64,000 nt of DNA from Psychromicrobium silvestre (lineage in GTDB: Bacteria > Actinomycetota > Actinomycetes > Actinomycetales > Micrococcaceae): positions 620,001-684,000 of the forward strand of contig NZ_JACBYQ010000001.1 of NCBI RefSeq assembly GCF_013408295.1, in the 5' to 3' direction. The position numbers and the translations under genes are program-made. This document shows positions 11,331-22,056 of this stretch, piece by piece. A model generated the notes under the pieces. The model was given only the letters and a program-made list of their open reading frames with translations. It did no database searches and was not told the origin of the DNA. Each line of letters opens with the position of its first letter. Positions within the stretch are counted from its first letter, which is position 1.

Positions 11331-11800
11331 GCATCGAGATCAACAACGAATCCGGTGTAGCGGCTCCGGAAGAGGAACTGGTGCGGTTGGCCCGTTACGT
11401 CTTCGAGCAATTGCACCTGCATCCGCAGACCGAACTGTCCATTATTCTGGCGGACCGGGAGGCGATAGAGAAACTGCATCTGGAGTGGATGGATGAGCCT
11501 GGAGCCACCGATGTGCTCTCCTTCCCGATGGATGAATTGCGACCGGGTACCTCCGCCCGTCCGGCTCCGGCAGGTCTGCTCGGAGATATTGTGATCTGCC
11601 CGCAGGTGGCTCAAGAACAAGCTCAGGCCGGTGGACACAGCACCGAGGACGAAGTGTTGTTGCTGGCGACCCACGGAATGCTTCATTTGCTGGGTTACGA
11701 TCACGGGGAGCCTGAGGAGAAAGCGGTAATGTTTGCCCTGCAACGCGAGTTGCTAAGCGCGTTCCTGGGGCGCGATGCCCCCGCGGAGACCACCGCGTGA
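11327..11800 (+). CDS. ybeY: Endoribonuclease YbeY
   Basis: YbeY is a zinc metalloendoribonuclease for 16S rRNA 3' processing and ribosome quality control. The 157-residue protein carries the metal site HX3HX5H as HGMLHLLGYDH and the conserved TDVLSFPMDE segment. It overlaps phoH and the CBS-domain gene by 4 nt at each end, indicating translational coupling. Confidence 0.95.
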   Translation: MSIEINNESGVAAPEEELVRLARYVFEQLHLHPQTELSIILADREAIEKLHLEWMDEPGATDVLSFPMDELRPGTSARPAPAGLLGDIVICPQVAQEQAQAGGHSTEDEVLLLATHGMLHLLGYDHGEPEEKAVMFALQRELLSAFLGRDAPAETTA

Positions 11801-13125
11801 TAACTGCTGTCCTCACCGTCATGGGGCTGTTCTTTGTGGCAGCCGCGGGCGTGCTCACAATGGCGGAGGCCGCGCTGAATTTTCTGCCTCGGCACGAAAC
11901 GGAAGCGATCCAGGAAGAACGCGATCCCGTTCGCCGACGACGGCAGGCGGCTTTGCGGAGCATTTTGGACCATCCAATTGCTCATCAGAATGCGCTGAGA
12001 TTCTGGCGTATTTGGTTCGAGATGGCGGCTGCCGTTGCGGTCGCCATGCTGTTCTTGAACCTGATCGACAATCTTTGGATTGCGGGGCTACTGGCCACCG
12101 TGGTGATGGCGGGCATCGGCTTCGTACTGGTCGGAGTTTCACCCCGCCAGTTTGGACGCCTACATCCGCTTGCCGTGCTGCGTGCCACCGGCTGGCTGGT
12201 CCGGTTGCTGTGCTGGGTGCTCGGCCCTATTCCACGTTGGCTGATCAATCTGGGTAATGTGATTGCCCCCGGTGCCCCACGAACCGAGAATGCCTTCGCC
12301 TCTGAGGAGGAGTTCCGCGAATTCGTGGATCGAGCCAGCGAGTCCGACATGATCGAAGACGACGAGGCCGAACTGATTCAGAGCGTTTTCGAACTCGACG
12401 ACACCCTAGTGCGTGCCGTTATGGTGCCACGTACCGATATTGTCAGCATCGAACGCGGCTCAACGATTAAACAAGCACTGGCGCTCTTCATTCGCTCCGG
12501 CTATTCCCGGGTACCTGTGATCGGCGAAGACGCGGACGATGTACTGGGCGTGCTCTACCTCAAGGACGTAGTGGCCACCCAGGAACGCCTGACGGCGGGC
12601 CAGCCGGAACCTTCTGTGGAGCAACTTAGCCGCGAAGTGCGCTACGTCCCGGAGTCCAAGCCGGTGGGGGATCTACTTAAGGAACTACAGCTGGAATCCA
12701 CCCATGTGGCCATTGTGATCGATGAATATGGTGGCACCGCTGGATTGGTTACCCTGGAGGATCTGATTGAAGAGATCGTCGGCGAAATCGTAGATGAATA
12801 CGATTCCGAAGGCCCTGAGGTCGAGGAAATCGCCCCGGATAGCTATCGGGTGACCGCCAAGATGAGCATTGACGATCTGGGGGAGCTTTTTGACCTTGAT
12901 CTGGAAGACGACGAAGTGGACACCGTAGGCGGGTTACTGGCCAAGTACCTGGGCAGGGTGCCCATCGTCGGCAGCGAGGTACAGATCGATGGTATTAACC
13001 TGCGCGCCGAACGGCTGGAAGGCCGGCGCAACCGGGTGAGCCATTTGATCGCCAGCCGAATAGCCACCGAAGACAACGAAGATCAGCAACACGACCCCGA
13101 CGCTCCAGGAAACGGAAAACCATGA
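11797..13125 (+). CDS. CNNM/CorC-type transporter (DUF21-CBS-CorC)
   Basis: A 442-residue membrane protein of the hemolysin-C/CorC/CNNM family, which works in Mg2+ (or Co2+) transport. It has an N-terminal DUF21 region with hydrophobic helices at about 1-25, 65-85, 90-110 and 120-145. Two CBS domains follow (starting at [13 protein letters not shown] and at [20 protein letters not shown]) and then a C-terminal CorC_HlyC domain. The GTG start overlaps ybeY by 4 nt, and its end overlaps era by 4 nt, a conserved actinobacterial operon. Confidence 0.9.
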   Translation: MITAVLTVMGLFFVAAAGVLTMAEAALNFLPRHETEAIQEERDPVRRRRQAALRSILDHPIAHQNALRFWRIWFEMAAAVAVAMLFLNLIDNLWIAGLLATVVMAGIGFVLVGVSPRQFGRLHPLAVLRATGWLVRLLCWVLGPIPRWLINLGNVIAPGAPRTENAFASEEEFREFVDRASESDMIEDDEAELIQSVFELDDTLVRAVMVPRTDIVSIERGSTIKQALALFIRSGYSRVPVIGEDADDVLGVLYLKDVVATQERLTAGQPEPSVEQLSREVRYVPESKPVGDLLKELQLESTHVAIVIDEYGGTAGLVTLEDLIEEIVGEIVDEYDSEGPEVEEIAPDSYRVTAKMSIDDLGELFDLDLEDDEVDTVGGLLAKYLGRVPIVGSEVQIDGINLRAERLEGRRNRVSHLIASRIATEDNEDQQHDPDAPGNGKP

Positions 13126-14063
13126 CTGAAAATAGCTCCGAAGGCAGCTACCGCGCAGGCTTCGCGGTTCTGGTTGGCCGACCCAACGCCGGAAAATCGA
13201 CCCTAACCAATGCCTTGGTGGGCCAGAAGGTCGCGATCACCTCCGCCAAGCCGCAAACCACCAGGCACACCATTCGCGGCATCGTGCATCGTGAGGACTT
13301 TCAGCTCATCCTGGTGGATACCCCCGGACTACACCGACCACGGACGCTGTTAGGACAACGACTGAACGATTTGGTCGCCGGAACACTCTCCGAGGTGGAC
13401 ACCATTGGTTTCTGCCTGCCTGCGAATGAAAAAATCGGCCCGGGAGATCGCTTCATTGCCAATCAGTTGGCCGCACTGCCGAATAAACCGATCATCGCCC
13501 TGGTAACCAAAACCGATCTGGTTTCCCGCGCCGCCCTCACCGAGCACCTGATCGCCGTCGAGGCACTGGGACGTGAGGTTTTAGGTGGCCTCGGCTTCGC
13601 CGACGTCGTGCCGGTTTCTGCAGCCGAGGACTTTCAGGTGGACACCGTGGCTAAAGTGCTGGCCGGTCATATGCCGGTTTCCCCTCCGCTCTATCCGGAA
13701 GGCGAATTGACCGACGAACCGGTGGCCGTGATGGTAGCCGAGCTGATTCGGGAAGCTGCCCTAGAAGGGGTCCGGGACGAATTGCCGCACTCGCTGGCCG
13801 TGGTGGTTGAGGAGATCCAGGAGCGAGAGGGACGCAGCGAGGATAATCCTTTACTGGATGTGCATGTCAACCTCTATGTGGAGCGTTCCTCGCAGAAAGC
13901 CATCATCATCGGAAAGGGTGGCGCCAGGCTGCGCGATGTCGGCAGCCGAGCGCGGCTGGGCATCGAGAAGCTGCTGGGTACTCGAATCTATCTCGACCTC
14001 CATGTCAAGGTGGCCAAGGACTGGCAGCGTGATCCGAAGCAACTCGGCAAGCTCGGCTTCTAA
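13122..14063 (+). CDS. era: GTPase Era
   Basis: Era is an essential GTPase that binds the 3' end of 16S rRNA during 30S maturation. The 313-residue protein has GRPNAGKST (G1), TTRHTI (G2), DTPGLHRP (G3) and TKTD (G4). A KH domain follows at the C-terminus around IIIGKGGARLRDVGSRAR. It begins inside the 4-nt ATGA overlap with the CBS-domain gene. A hairpin downstream at 14083-14102 probably ends the phoH operon. Confidence 0.97.
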   Translation: MTENSSEGSYRAGFAVLVGRPNAGKSTLTNALVGQKVAITSAKPQTTRHTIRGIVHREDFQLILVDTPGLHRPRTLLGQRLNDLVAGTLSEVDTIGFCLPANEKIGPGDRFIANQLAALPNKPIIALVTKTDLVSRAALTEHLIAVEALGREVLGGLGFADVVPVSAAEDFQVDTVAKVLAGHMPVSPPLYPEGELTDEPVAVMVAELIREAALEGVRDELPHSLAVVVEEIQEREGRSEDNPLLDVHVNLYVERSSQKAIIIGKGGARLRDVGSRARLGIEKLLGTRIYLDLHVKVAKDWQRDPKQLGKLGF

Positions 14064-14082
14064 CTCTGCTCATCCCTTCGGC

Positions 14083-14102
14083 GGGCCTGCACAGGCCCTT
14101 CC
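14083..14102 (+). terminator. Hairpin after era
   Basis: GGGCCTG (14083-14089) and CAGGCCC (14092-14098) form a tight hairpin followed by TTCCT. The stem is short and the U-tract weak, but the position fits the end of the phoH-era operon. Confidence 0.5.
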
Positions 14103-14179
14103 TAGGCCTGACAGGGAGGTTTCAAGGCCTCCGCCGCGTAGAATAAACGAATCTGTCACCGACGAAGGGTCCCTGCCGT

Positions 14180-15769
14180 ATGGGCGGTCGCCGAGTTCAT
14201 CCAGGCAAGGAAGCCTCAATCGGGCAATCAACTGAGTCGCCCAACTCTGATGTCTCCACGGACCGCCCGGAGGTTCTCCGCCACCTACGCGACCGCCGTC
14301 GTGCGCCCTTTTGGCTCAAGCTCTCGGCAAGTATCGTCAGCGCGTTGCTGGTGGCCTCGCTAGCCCTGGCCGCGATTCTCTTTCTTCGTTTACAGGGCAA
14401 TATCAAGACCGATGATCTCAACGCCGCGCTGGGCGGCAGCACCGCTCCGGCTGCCGATGATAACCACGATCCGATCCAGATCCTGATCCTGGGTACCGAT
14501 ACTCGTTCCGGAGCCAATTCGAGTTATGGCAGTCAAGCGGATTCATCGGGCAACGGAAACTCCGATGTGATGATGCTGCTCAATCTCTCCGCGGATCGCA
14601 AGAACGTCTCGATTGTGAGCTTTCCGCGCGATCTTATGGTGCCATTCCCTGGCTGCAAGAATCCGGCGGGCGGCAACCCGATTCCTGCCCAAGACAGCAT
14701 TCAACTCAACTCTGCCCTTGCGCTCGGCGGACCCGGCTGCACGGTGGCCACCATTAACGCTTTTACCGGGCTCACCATTGACCACTTTATGCTGGCGGAC
14801 TTCACCGCGGTCAAGGACCTGACCAGTGCTCTTGGTGGGGTTGAGGTCTGCGTCAGTAAAGCGGTCAAGGACCCCGCCTCCGGACTGGACCTGCCCGCCG
14901 GTAAATCCAGTATTTCCGGCGATCAAGCACTGGCTTTCCTTCGTACCCGGCATGCCTTTGGCAATGCAGGCGATACCGATCGAATCAAGGCGCAACAGGC
15001 GTTTCTAGCCTCGATGACCCGCAAGATTAAGAGTGAAGGAACGCTGACAGATCTGCCTAAGCTTTACAATATTGCGGATATCGTGACTCGCAATCTGACC
15101 GTGGATTCCGGCCTAGCCAGCCCAACGGCTCTCATCACCATGGCAGGTCGGCTAAAAGATATCGATCTCTCCCAGGTTGCCTTTGTCACGGTACCTTCCG
15201 GGGAGGATCCGGCCGATACGAATCGGCTGATTCTCAGTGAACCGGCTGCCGACCAGCTCTTCAGCGCGATCAAGCAAGACGTTTCTCTCACCACACCGGC
15301 CAAGCCCAGTTCCACCGCCACCGCCTCGACGAGCGCTTCGGCGAGCCCCAGTGCTAGCAGTAGTAGCAAGGCGGCTACTACCAAGGCTCCGGCTTTCGAT
15401 ACCTCCATTCAGCCGGTTATTGTCAGTAACGCCTCGGGAGTAACGGGCAGGGACCAGGAGCTCCTTCAGTCATTATCCGCTGCGGGATACACCAACTCGG
15501 TGCTGGGCCAGGTGGTGGCTGATCAGCCAAATACCCAGATTCTCTACGGCACCGGCTTTGCCGATGTGGCGCAGAGCCTGGCCACCCTCTACGGCATCCC
15601 GAGCAGTGCCTTACGTTCGGCGCCCGCGCTCAGCGGTGTGCAATTGATGATCGGACAGGACTTTAGCTCCGGCACCAAATACGGCAAGGTCGTATTGCCC
15701 AAGGACATTGTTGCCGAAACAGCGGGGCAGCCCATCTCCTGTCAAGAAGTCAATGACCTGCCCCGCTAA
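14180..15769 (+). CDS. LCP-family cell-wall ligase with LytR_C domain
   Basis: LytR-CpsA-Psr proteins attach secondary polymers (teichoic acids or, in actinobacteria, arabinogalactan-like glycans) to peptidoglycan. The 529-residue protein has a cytosolic basic N-terminus, one membrane helix (about 48-72), and an extracellular LCP domain with ILILGTDTRSG, SDVMMLLN, SFPRDLMVPF and FLRTRHAFGNAGDTDR. A Thr/Ser/Ala-rich linker (about 375-400) and a C-terminal LytR_C-type domain follow. The ATG at 14180 has only a weak GAAGGG upstream, so the start could lie a little downstream. Confidence 0.9.
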   Translation: MGGRRVHPGKEASIGQSTESPNSDVSTDRPEVLRHLRDRRRAPFWLKLSASIVSALLVASLALAAILFLRLQGNIKTDDLNAALGGSTAPAADDNHDPIQILILGTDTRSGANSSYGSQADSSGNGNSDVMMLLNLSADRKNVSIVSFPRDLMVPFPGCKNPAGGNPIPAQDSIQLNSALALGGPGCTVATINAFTGLTIDHFMLADFTAVKDLTSALGGVEVCVSKAVKDPASGLDLPAGKSSISGDQALAFLRTRHAFGNAGDTDRIKAQQAFLASMTRKIKSEGTLTDLPKLYNIADIVTRNLTVDSGLASPTALITMAGRLKDIDLSQVAFVTVPSGEDPADTNRLILSEPAADQLFSAIKQDVSLTTPAKPSSTATASTSASASPSASSSSKAATTKAPAFDTSIQPVIVSNASGVTGRDQELLQSLSAAGYTNSVLGQVVADQPNTQILYGTGFADVAQSLATLYGIPSSALRSAPALSGVQLMIGQDFSSGTKYGKVVLPKDIVAETAGQPISCQEVNDLPR

Positions 15770-15778
15770 GTAAGTTCC

Positions 15779-15797
15779 GGCGGCAACCGCCAGCTTT
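15779..15797. terminator. Hairpin between convergent LCP and M13 genes
   Basis: GGCGG-CAA-CCGCC forms a small hairpin followed by AGCTTTAG in the 34-nt gap between the two convergent genes; it may serve both directions. Confidence 0.4.
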
Positions 15798-15803
15798 AGG
15801 GCG

Positions 15804-17765
15804 CTACCAGATTCGAACCCGGGCGGCAGGATCGAGCCATAGCTCGTCTGTCTCGGTGGTGCCGAAGGTCTGGTGGAAGGTGTCCAGGTTCTTCACCACC
15901 TGGTTACAGCGCCATTCTGCGGCGGAATGTGGATCGGTGGAAACTCGTCGGATCGCTTCCTCGGGACGGCTCTTCCCGCGCCAGCACTGCGCCCAGGAAT
16001 AGAAGAACCTTTCGGTCCCGCTCAACTCATCAATATCCTCGGCGCTCGTTCCGTCCAGAGCGAGTTGCCAGGCTGCGTAGGCAATGCTCAGGCCACCTAG
16101 ATCGCCAATGTTCTCACCGAGGGTGAGCTTGCCATTGAGCCTATGCTCGGGAGCGGCCACCGGGCTGAGCGCATCGTATTGAGCCACCAACTTGGCGGTA
16201 CGTTCCTCAAAAGCAGATCGATCTTGATCGGTCCACCAGTTATTCAGTGCCCCCTCGCCGTCGAACTGGGAACCCTGGTCATCGAAGCCATGCCCAATTT
16301 CATGACCGATCACGGCTCCGATTCCACCGAAGTTCGCGGCATCGTCTGCTCCGGCGTCGAAGAAGGGTGGCTGCAAGATAGCGGCTGGGAACACAATTTC
16401 GTTCATCGTGGGGTTGTAATAGGCGTTGACGGTCTGCGGAGTCATCAGCCATTCCTCGCGATCGATGGGTTGACCGATCCTGGCGAGCTGGCGATTCAGT
16501 TCGAAGAGATTCGCCCGTTGTACATTGCCTAAAAGGTCCGCCGCCGAGATCTCCAGTTCGGAGTAATCCCGCCAGACATTGGGATAGCCAATTTTCGGCA
16601 CGAATTTACCGAGCTTCTCCAGAGCCTTGGCCTTGGTCTCCTCACCCATCCACTCCAGAGAGCTAATCGACTCACGGTAGGCCTCAATCAGACCCGCCAC
16701 CAAGGTTTCCATCCGCTCCTTATGTGCCGGCGGGAAGTGCTGCGCCACATAAAGCTGACCGAGGGCTTCACCCAGGCCACCCTCAACCAGGGCAACTCCT
16801 CGCTTCCAGCGCTCCCGAATTTCGGTGGTACCGCTCAGGGCGGTTCCGTAGAAGGCGAAGTTCTCGGCCACAATGTTTTCGGAGAGGTAGGGCGCTGCAG
16901 AGGAGATCACTCGCATGGCCAGCCAGTCTTGCCAAGCTTGTAACGGCTGCTCCGCTAAGGCGGTCTCTAAGGTTCGCAGGAAGTCAGGATTCTGCACCAC
17001 GATTTCTGCGCTCTGCTGCTCGGAGACGCCCAAGGCGTCCAGCCAGCTGCCTAGCCCGGAGAACAACTCCGTAGCCGCGTCCCGGCTGAGTAGATTATAG
17101 GTTTTCTGCGGATCCCGCAGCGTGACATTATCCCAATGGCCCTCTGCTAATGCAGTCTCCAAAGCCATCACCCGCTCAGCAGCGGCTTCGTCTTCTGCCA
17201 CCCCGGCAAGGCCGAGCATTTTGGCTACATGTTGCTGGTATTTCTGCCGAAGCTCAGCGGATTTCTCCTCGCGATAATAGGCTTCATCGGGCAAGCCCAA
17301 GCCGCTTTGGTAGACCTGGAAGAGGTAACGGGTGGGATCGCCTGGATCGTTGTAGACGTAGAAACCGATGGGACCGCTGGTCTCGCCGCGCTGCAGCTTA
17401 GCGGCCAAGGTGAGTAAGTCTTTCGCACTCTGAGTTGCATAGACCGCTCGCAGGGTATCCGTCAGCGGCGCGATGCCTGCTGCATTGACCACCTCTTCGT
17501 TCATGAAGCTCGCATACAAATCGCCAATCTTCTTCTCCAGCGGCGCCCCGTCGGCGTTCGCAGCGGCGGTTTCAATAATTTCCCGGACCGCGAGTTCCGA
17601 AGCATCCCGCAGATCAATAAAGGAGCCGACGCTGGCTCGGTCTGCCGGAATCTCGTTCTCATCCAGCCAACGTCCATTGACGTGCCGGAATAAATCATCT
17701 TGTGGTCTGCTCTGCGGTTCAAAAGTGCTCTGATCAATGCCAGAAGAGGTGCCCGACGGCGTCAT
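15804..17765 (-). CDS. M13-family zinc metallopeptidase (PepO-like)
   Basis: A neprilysin-like M13 metalloendopeptidase that cleaves oligopeptides, 653 residues. The zinc site HEIGH is in GAVIGHEIGHGFDDQGSQFD, and ENIGDLGG supplies the third ligand. NAYYNPTMNEIVFPAAILQPPFF is the conserved M13 substrate-binding stretch. The start at 17765 is supported by GGAGAAG exactly 5 nt upstream; the longer frame to 17810 has no such site. No signal peptide is seen, so it is probably cytoplasmic. It diverges from leuA. Confidence 0.93.
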   Translation of the reverse strand: MTPSGTSSGIDQSTFEPQSRPQDDLFRHVNGRWLDENEIPADRASVGSFIDLRDASELAVREIIETAAANADGAPLEKKIGDLYASFMNEEVVNAAGIAPLTDTLRAVYATQSAKDLLTLAAKLQRGETSGPIGFYVYNDPGDPTRYLFQVYQSGLGLPDEAYYREEKSAELRQKYQQHVAKMLGLAGVAEDEAAAERVMALETALAEGHWDNVTLRDPQKTYNLLSRDAATELFSGLGSWLDALGVSEQQSAEIVVQNPDFLRTLETALAEQPLQAWQDWLAMRVISSAAPYLSENIVAENFAFYGTALSGTTEIRERWKRGVALVEGGLGEALGQLYVAQHFPPAHKERMETLVAGLIEAYRESISSLEWMGEETKAKALEKLGKFVPKIGYPNVWRDYSELEISAADLLGNVQRANLFELNRQLARIGQPIDREEWLMTPQTVNAYYNPTMNEIVFPAAILQPPFFDAGADDAANFGGIGAVIGHEIGHGFDDQGSQFDGEGALNNWWTDQDRSAFEERTAKLVAQYDALSPVAAPEHRLNGKLTLGENIGDLGGLSIAYAAWQLALDGTSAEDIDELSGTERFFYSWAQCWRGKSRPEEAIRRVSTDPHSAAEWRCNQVVKNLDTFHQTFGTTETDELWLDPAARVRIW

Positions 17766-17800
17766 TGAAACTTCTCCATTCAGTGCGGATGTCATATAAG

Positions 17801-17822
17801 GAACGGGCATGTGAGCCCGTTC
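17801..17822. promoter_or_regulatory. Inverted repeat before leuA promoter
   Basis: GAACGGGC (17801-17808) and GCCCGTTC (17815-17822) form a perfect 8-bp inverted repeat whose right arm touches the putative -35 region (TTCACT, 17820-17825) of the leuA leader transcript. It could be a repressor site; no regulator is identified. Confidence 0.35.
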
Positions 17823-17856
17823 ACTTTCATCCTACGCGTCGTGTTACGCTACTTTT

Positions 17857-17910
17857 GTGCGCACTGGGATTCTCCTTCTTAGCTGCCGCGGCGAGGCCAG
17901 TACCCGTTGA
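17857..17910 (+). CDS. leuA leader peptide (attenuator ORF)
   Basis: A 17-codon ORF starting with GTG reads MRTGILLLSCRGEASTR. It has a run of Ile-Leu-Leu-Leu codons (17869-17880), as expected for a leucine-sensing leader peptide before the first gene of leucine synthesis. TACGCT (17845-17850) lies 6 nt before the GTG and no Shine-Dalgarno exists, so the mRNA is probably leaderless. The codons for Cys-Arg-Gly-Glu form one arm of a perfect 11-bp inverted repeat with 17956-17966. The function is inferred from position, content and RNA pairing. Confidence 0.7.
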   Translation: MRTGILLLSCRGEASTR

Positions 17911-17976
17911 TTTTCGGGTCCGCTAGGGCGGATCGATTCAGAGGGCAGGCCGATTCCTCGCCGCGGAGTTTTGTTG
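17857..17976 (+). promoter_or_regulatory. leuA attenuator-type leader RNA
   Basis: CCGCGGCGAGG at 17886-17896, inside the leader peptide ORF, is perfectly complementary to CCTCGCCGCGG at 17956-17966, and AGTTTTGTTG follows. A smaller 6-bp hairpin (17918-17923 with 17928-17933) sits in the 59-nt loop. A ribosome stalled at the Leu codons would sit next to the first arm and change this pairing. That would couple leucyl-tRNA supply to leuA expression, by termination or by blocking translation. Actinobacterial leuA leaders with such long-range pairing are known in principle; the detailed mechanism here is inference. Confidence 0.7.
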
Positions 17977-18014
17977 CACCCCCGGCCAGGAACCCGACAG
18001 AACCCAAAGATTAA

Positions 18015-19766
<1,752 letters not shown>

Positions 19767-19773
19767 AAGTGGC

Positions 19774-19810
19774 CGTTGAGAGCCGGTCGGCTGACCGGCT
19801 CTCAACGTTT
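19774..19810 (+). terminator. Terminator after leuA
   Basis: A perfect 15-bp stem, CGTTGAGAGCCGGTC (19774-19788) with GACCGGCTCTCAACG (19793-19807), with loop GGCT, followed by TTT. Confidence 0.85.
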
Positions 19811-19926
19811 CCACAGAATTGCCGGTCTTTTCCTGAGTAATTCTCAGCCAATTTTCAGTTTGGGCCTATAAATCTGTGACATAGCTCTCATACCTGCGGA
19901 GCTAATTGACAGATGAGGTTCATATT

Positions 19927-21117
19927 ATGATTGCTACATCTTCACGCCAGCGGTTACTGGCGGCCGGCGCCGCGTTGGCTCTCGGGGTCGCCGGAATCGG
20001 CACAGCCACGCTGCTGGCTAGTCCCGCCTCTGCCGCCCCCGCATCACTTGCGGCAGCCGGTGATACCGACGGGGACGGCTTATTGGATAGCTGGGAGACC
20101 CAAGGTTACGACGCCAACGGAGACGGCGTAATCGATGTCAATCTGCCCGCTATGGGAGCGGATCCTAACCGCAAAGATCTTTTCGTAGAGATGGACTATA
20201 TGCAGGGTCGGCTGCCGAGCAGCACAGTGGCCTTTGACCGAATGGTTAATGTCTTTGCCACCGCCCCGGTCAGCAACCCCAATGGCACCACCGGAATCAC
20301 TTTGCACTTGGACGCCGGAACAGCGGGAGGTACCACCTACAACCTGGGCGGCGGAAACCAGGTAACTTATGACTCAAACCTCAGCCCGGCGCTGACCGAG
20401 ACCAATGCCCTCAAGGCTGCAAACTTCGATTCGAAACGAGCGGCGATCTTCTATTACATGCTTTGGGCCGATGACTATGACAGTTCCTGTAGCAGCGGAA
20501 ACGCCTTCGCCCTACCCAATGACACCTTCATTGTCACGATGGGTCCGCGCTGTGGCTGGACTGTAACCCAGGACATGCAGGTGGGCACCTTCGTGCACGA
20601 ATTCGGCCACACCCTGGGCCTGAAACACGGCGGCACCGACAACGGTAACTACAAGCCCAATTACCTGTCTGTGATGAATTACTCCTTCCAGTTCTCCGGA
20701 GTGCCGCGCGCCGATGGAACCCCCTATTTCGGATACTCAAATGTGGCGCCGGCAACCTTGAGTGAAACGAATCTGAACGAATCGGTGGGCCTGGGCAGCC
20801 TGGCTTCCGGATGGCGGACCACCTATTACTGCCCCAACGGCACAGCCAAAACCACCACCACCCCAGCCAGTCAGCCGATCGACTGGAATTGCAATGGCAC
20901 CTTCACCTCGGGGGTCTCCACCGATATCAATAACGACGGAGCCAAGGGAAGCATCTCTGCCTCGAATAACTGGGCTGAAATCCAGTTTGGTGGCGGCGCT
21001 GTTGGCGGCAGCGGAAGCGGAACCCTAAGTAAGAGTGCCAAGACGCCCACCGATGAGCACGAGCTCACCAAGGCCGACTGGGACCAGCTTCGGGTCGGAG
21101 TGTTGCCCAGTCACTAA
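19927..21117 (+). CDS. Secreted zinc metalloprotease-like protein
   Basis: A predicted exported zincin of 396 residues. A signal peptide (SSRQRLLAAGAALALGVAGIG, ending near SPASAAP, about residue 35) precedes a Ca2+-binding-like segment with DTDGDGLLDSWE and DANGDGVID. The extended zinc motif HEFGHTLGLKHGG matches HEXXHXXGXXH of metzincin-type proteases, and VMNY about 20 residues later supplies a Met-turn-like residue. AGATGAGG lies 8 nt before ATG 19927; a TTG at 19906 is less likely. It stands alone between two strong terminators. The substrate is unknown. Confidence 0.8.
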   Translation: MIATSSRQRLLAAGAALALGVAGIGTATLLASPASAAPASLAAAGDTDGDGLLDSWETQGYDANGDGVIDVNLPAMGADPNRKDLFVEMDYMQGRLPSSTVAFDRMVNVFATAPVSNPNGTTGITLHLDAGTAGGTTYNLGGGNQVTYDSNLSPALTETNALKAANFDSKRAAIFYYMLWADDYDSSCSSGNAFALPNDTFIVTMGPRCGWTVTQDMQVGTFVHEFGHTLGLKHGGTDNGNYKPNYLSVMNYSFQFSGVPRADGTPYFGYSNVAPATLSETNLNESVGLGSLASGWRTTYYCPNGTAKTTTTPASQPIDWNCNGTFTSGVSTDINNDGAKGSISASNNWAEIQFGGGAVGGSGSGTLSKSAKTPTDEHELTKADWDQLRVGVLPSH

Positions 21118-21168
21118 ACAGAGCAGTTAGTTGCAGGCTTGGTACATCTCGCTGAGCTGAGCTAAGCA

Positions 21169-21204
21169 GGAAGGGGCCACCGGTAGCGGTGGCCCCTTCC
21201 CTTT
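21169..21204 (+). terminator. Terminator after the metalloprotease gene
   Basis: A perfect 14-bp stem, GGAAGGGGCCACCG with CGGTGGCCCCTTCC, with loop GTAG, then CTTT. Confidence 0.8.
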
Positions 21205-21292
21205 GCTATCAAGGATTCTGCTGGCAGAAAACCCTGACTGGTTCTCCGGCGCGGGAGGCAAATGCTGCGGGCAATAGTGGGAGAATGGAGCG

Positions 21293-22048
21293 GTGTCGGG
21301 CCGTTCATCTTTTGCAGCACACACCTATCGGGTGGATGCCGTGGTGCTGCGCACCCACAAGCTGGGTGAAGCCGATCGGATCATCACCTTGCTCAGCAGT
21401 CAGCACGGTCAGATCCGGGCGGTGGCCAAGGGCGTGCGTCGTACCTCCAGTAAATTCGGCGGTAGGTTGGAGCCGTTCATGGTTTCCGATCTCCAATTGG
21501 TTTCGGGACGTACCCTCGACATCATTTCGCAGGCTGTCACCAGAAGCTCCTACGGACAGCAGATCGCGGCCCACTACGATCGCTATACCGTGGCCACCGC
21601 AATGGCCGAGACCGCGGAGAAACTGACCGATGCCGACACGGAGTCGGCCGGAGCGCAGTATCGGCTACTGGTCGGTGCGCTGGCATCGCTGTCCAGGGGA
21701 GAGCATTCCTCTGAACTCATCCTGGATTCCTATCTCTTGCGTTCGCTGGCCACGGCGGGCTGGGCAGCCAGCTTTGAAGATTGTGCCCGCTGCGGAAGGC
21801 CCGGTCCGCATTCCGCCTTTTCTGCCCCCCTGGGCGGTGCGGTCTGCCATGACTGCAGACCGCCGGGCTCGCCCTCACCGGCAGCCGCGACCATGCTCTT
21901 ATTAGCGGCGCTGCTTAGCGGAGATTGGGCCGTCGCGGATGCTTCGGAGCTGGTAAATCGTCGTGAAGCCGCAGGCCTGGTGGCCAGCTTCGTGCAATGG
22001 CATTTGGAACGCAATGTCCGTTCTCTCCGCCTCGTGGAAAGAGACTGA
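21293..22048 (+). CDS. recO: DNA repair protein RecO
   Basis: RecO loads RecA on SSB-coated DNA in the RecFOR recombination pathway. The 251-residue protein has the N-terminal OB fold ([24 protein letters not shown]), the helical middle, and a zinc-binding CX2C-CX2C pair ([12 protein letters not shown]). The GTG at 21293 is preceded by GGAG. uppS follows after 8 nt, the normal actinobacterial recO-uppS pair. Confidence 0.95.
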   Translation: MSGRSSFAAHTYRVDAVVLRTHKLGEADRIITLLSSQHGQIRAVAKGVRRTSSKFGGRLEPFMVSDLQLVSGRTLDIISQAVTRSSYGQQIAAHYDRYTVATAMAETAEKLTDADTESAGAQYRLLVGALASLSRGEHSSELILDSYLLRSLATAGWAASFEDCARCGRPGPHSAFSAPLGGAVCHDCRPPGSPSPAAATMLLLAALLSGDWAVADASELVNRREAAGLVASFVQWHLERNVRSLRLVERD

Positions 22049-22056
22049 AGGAAAAG

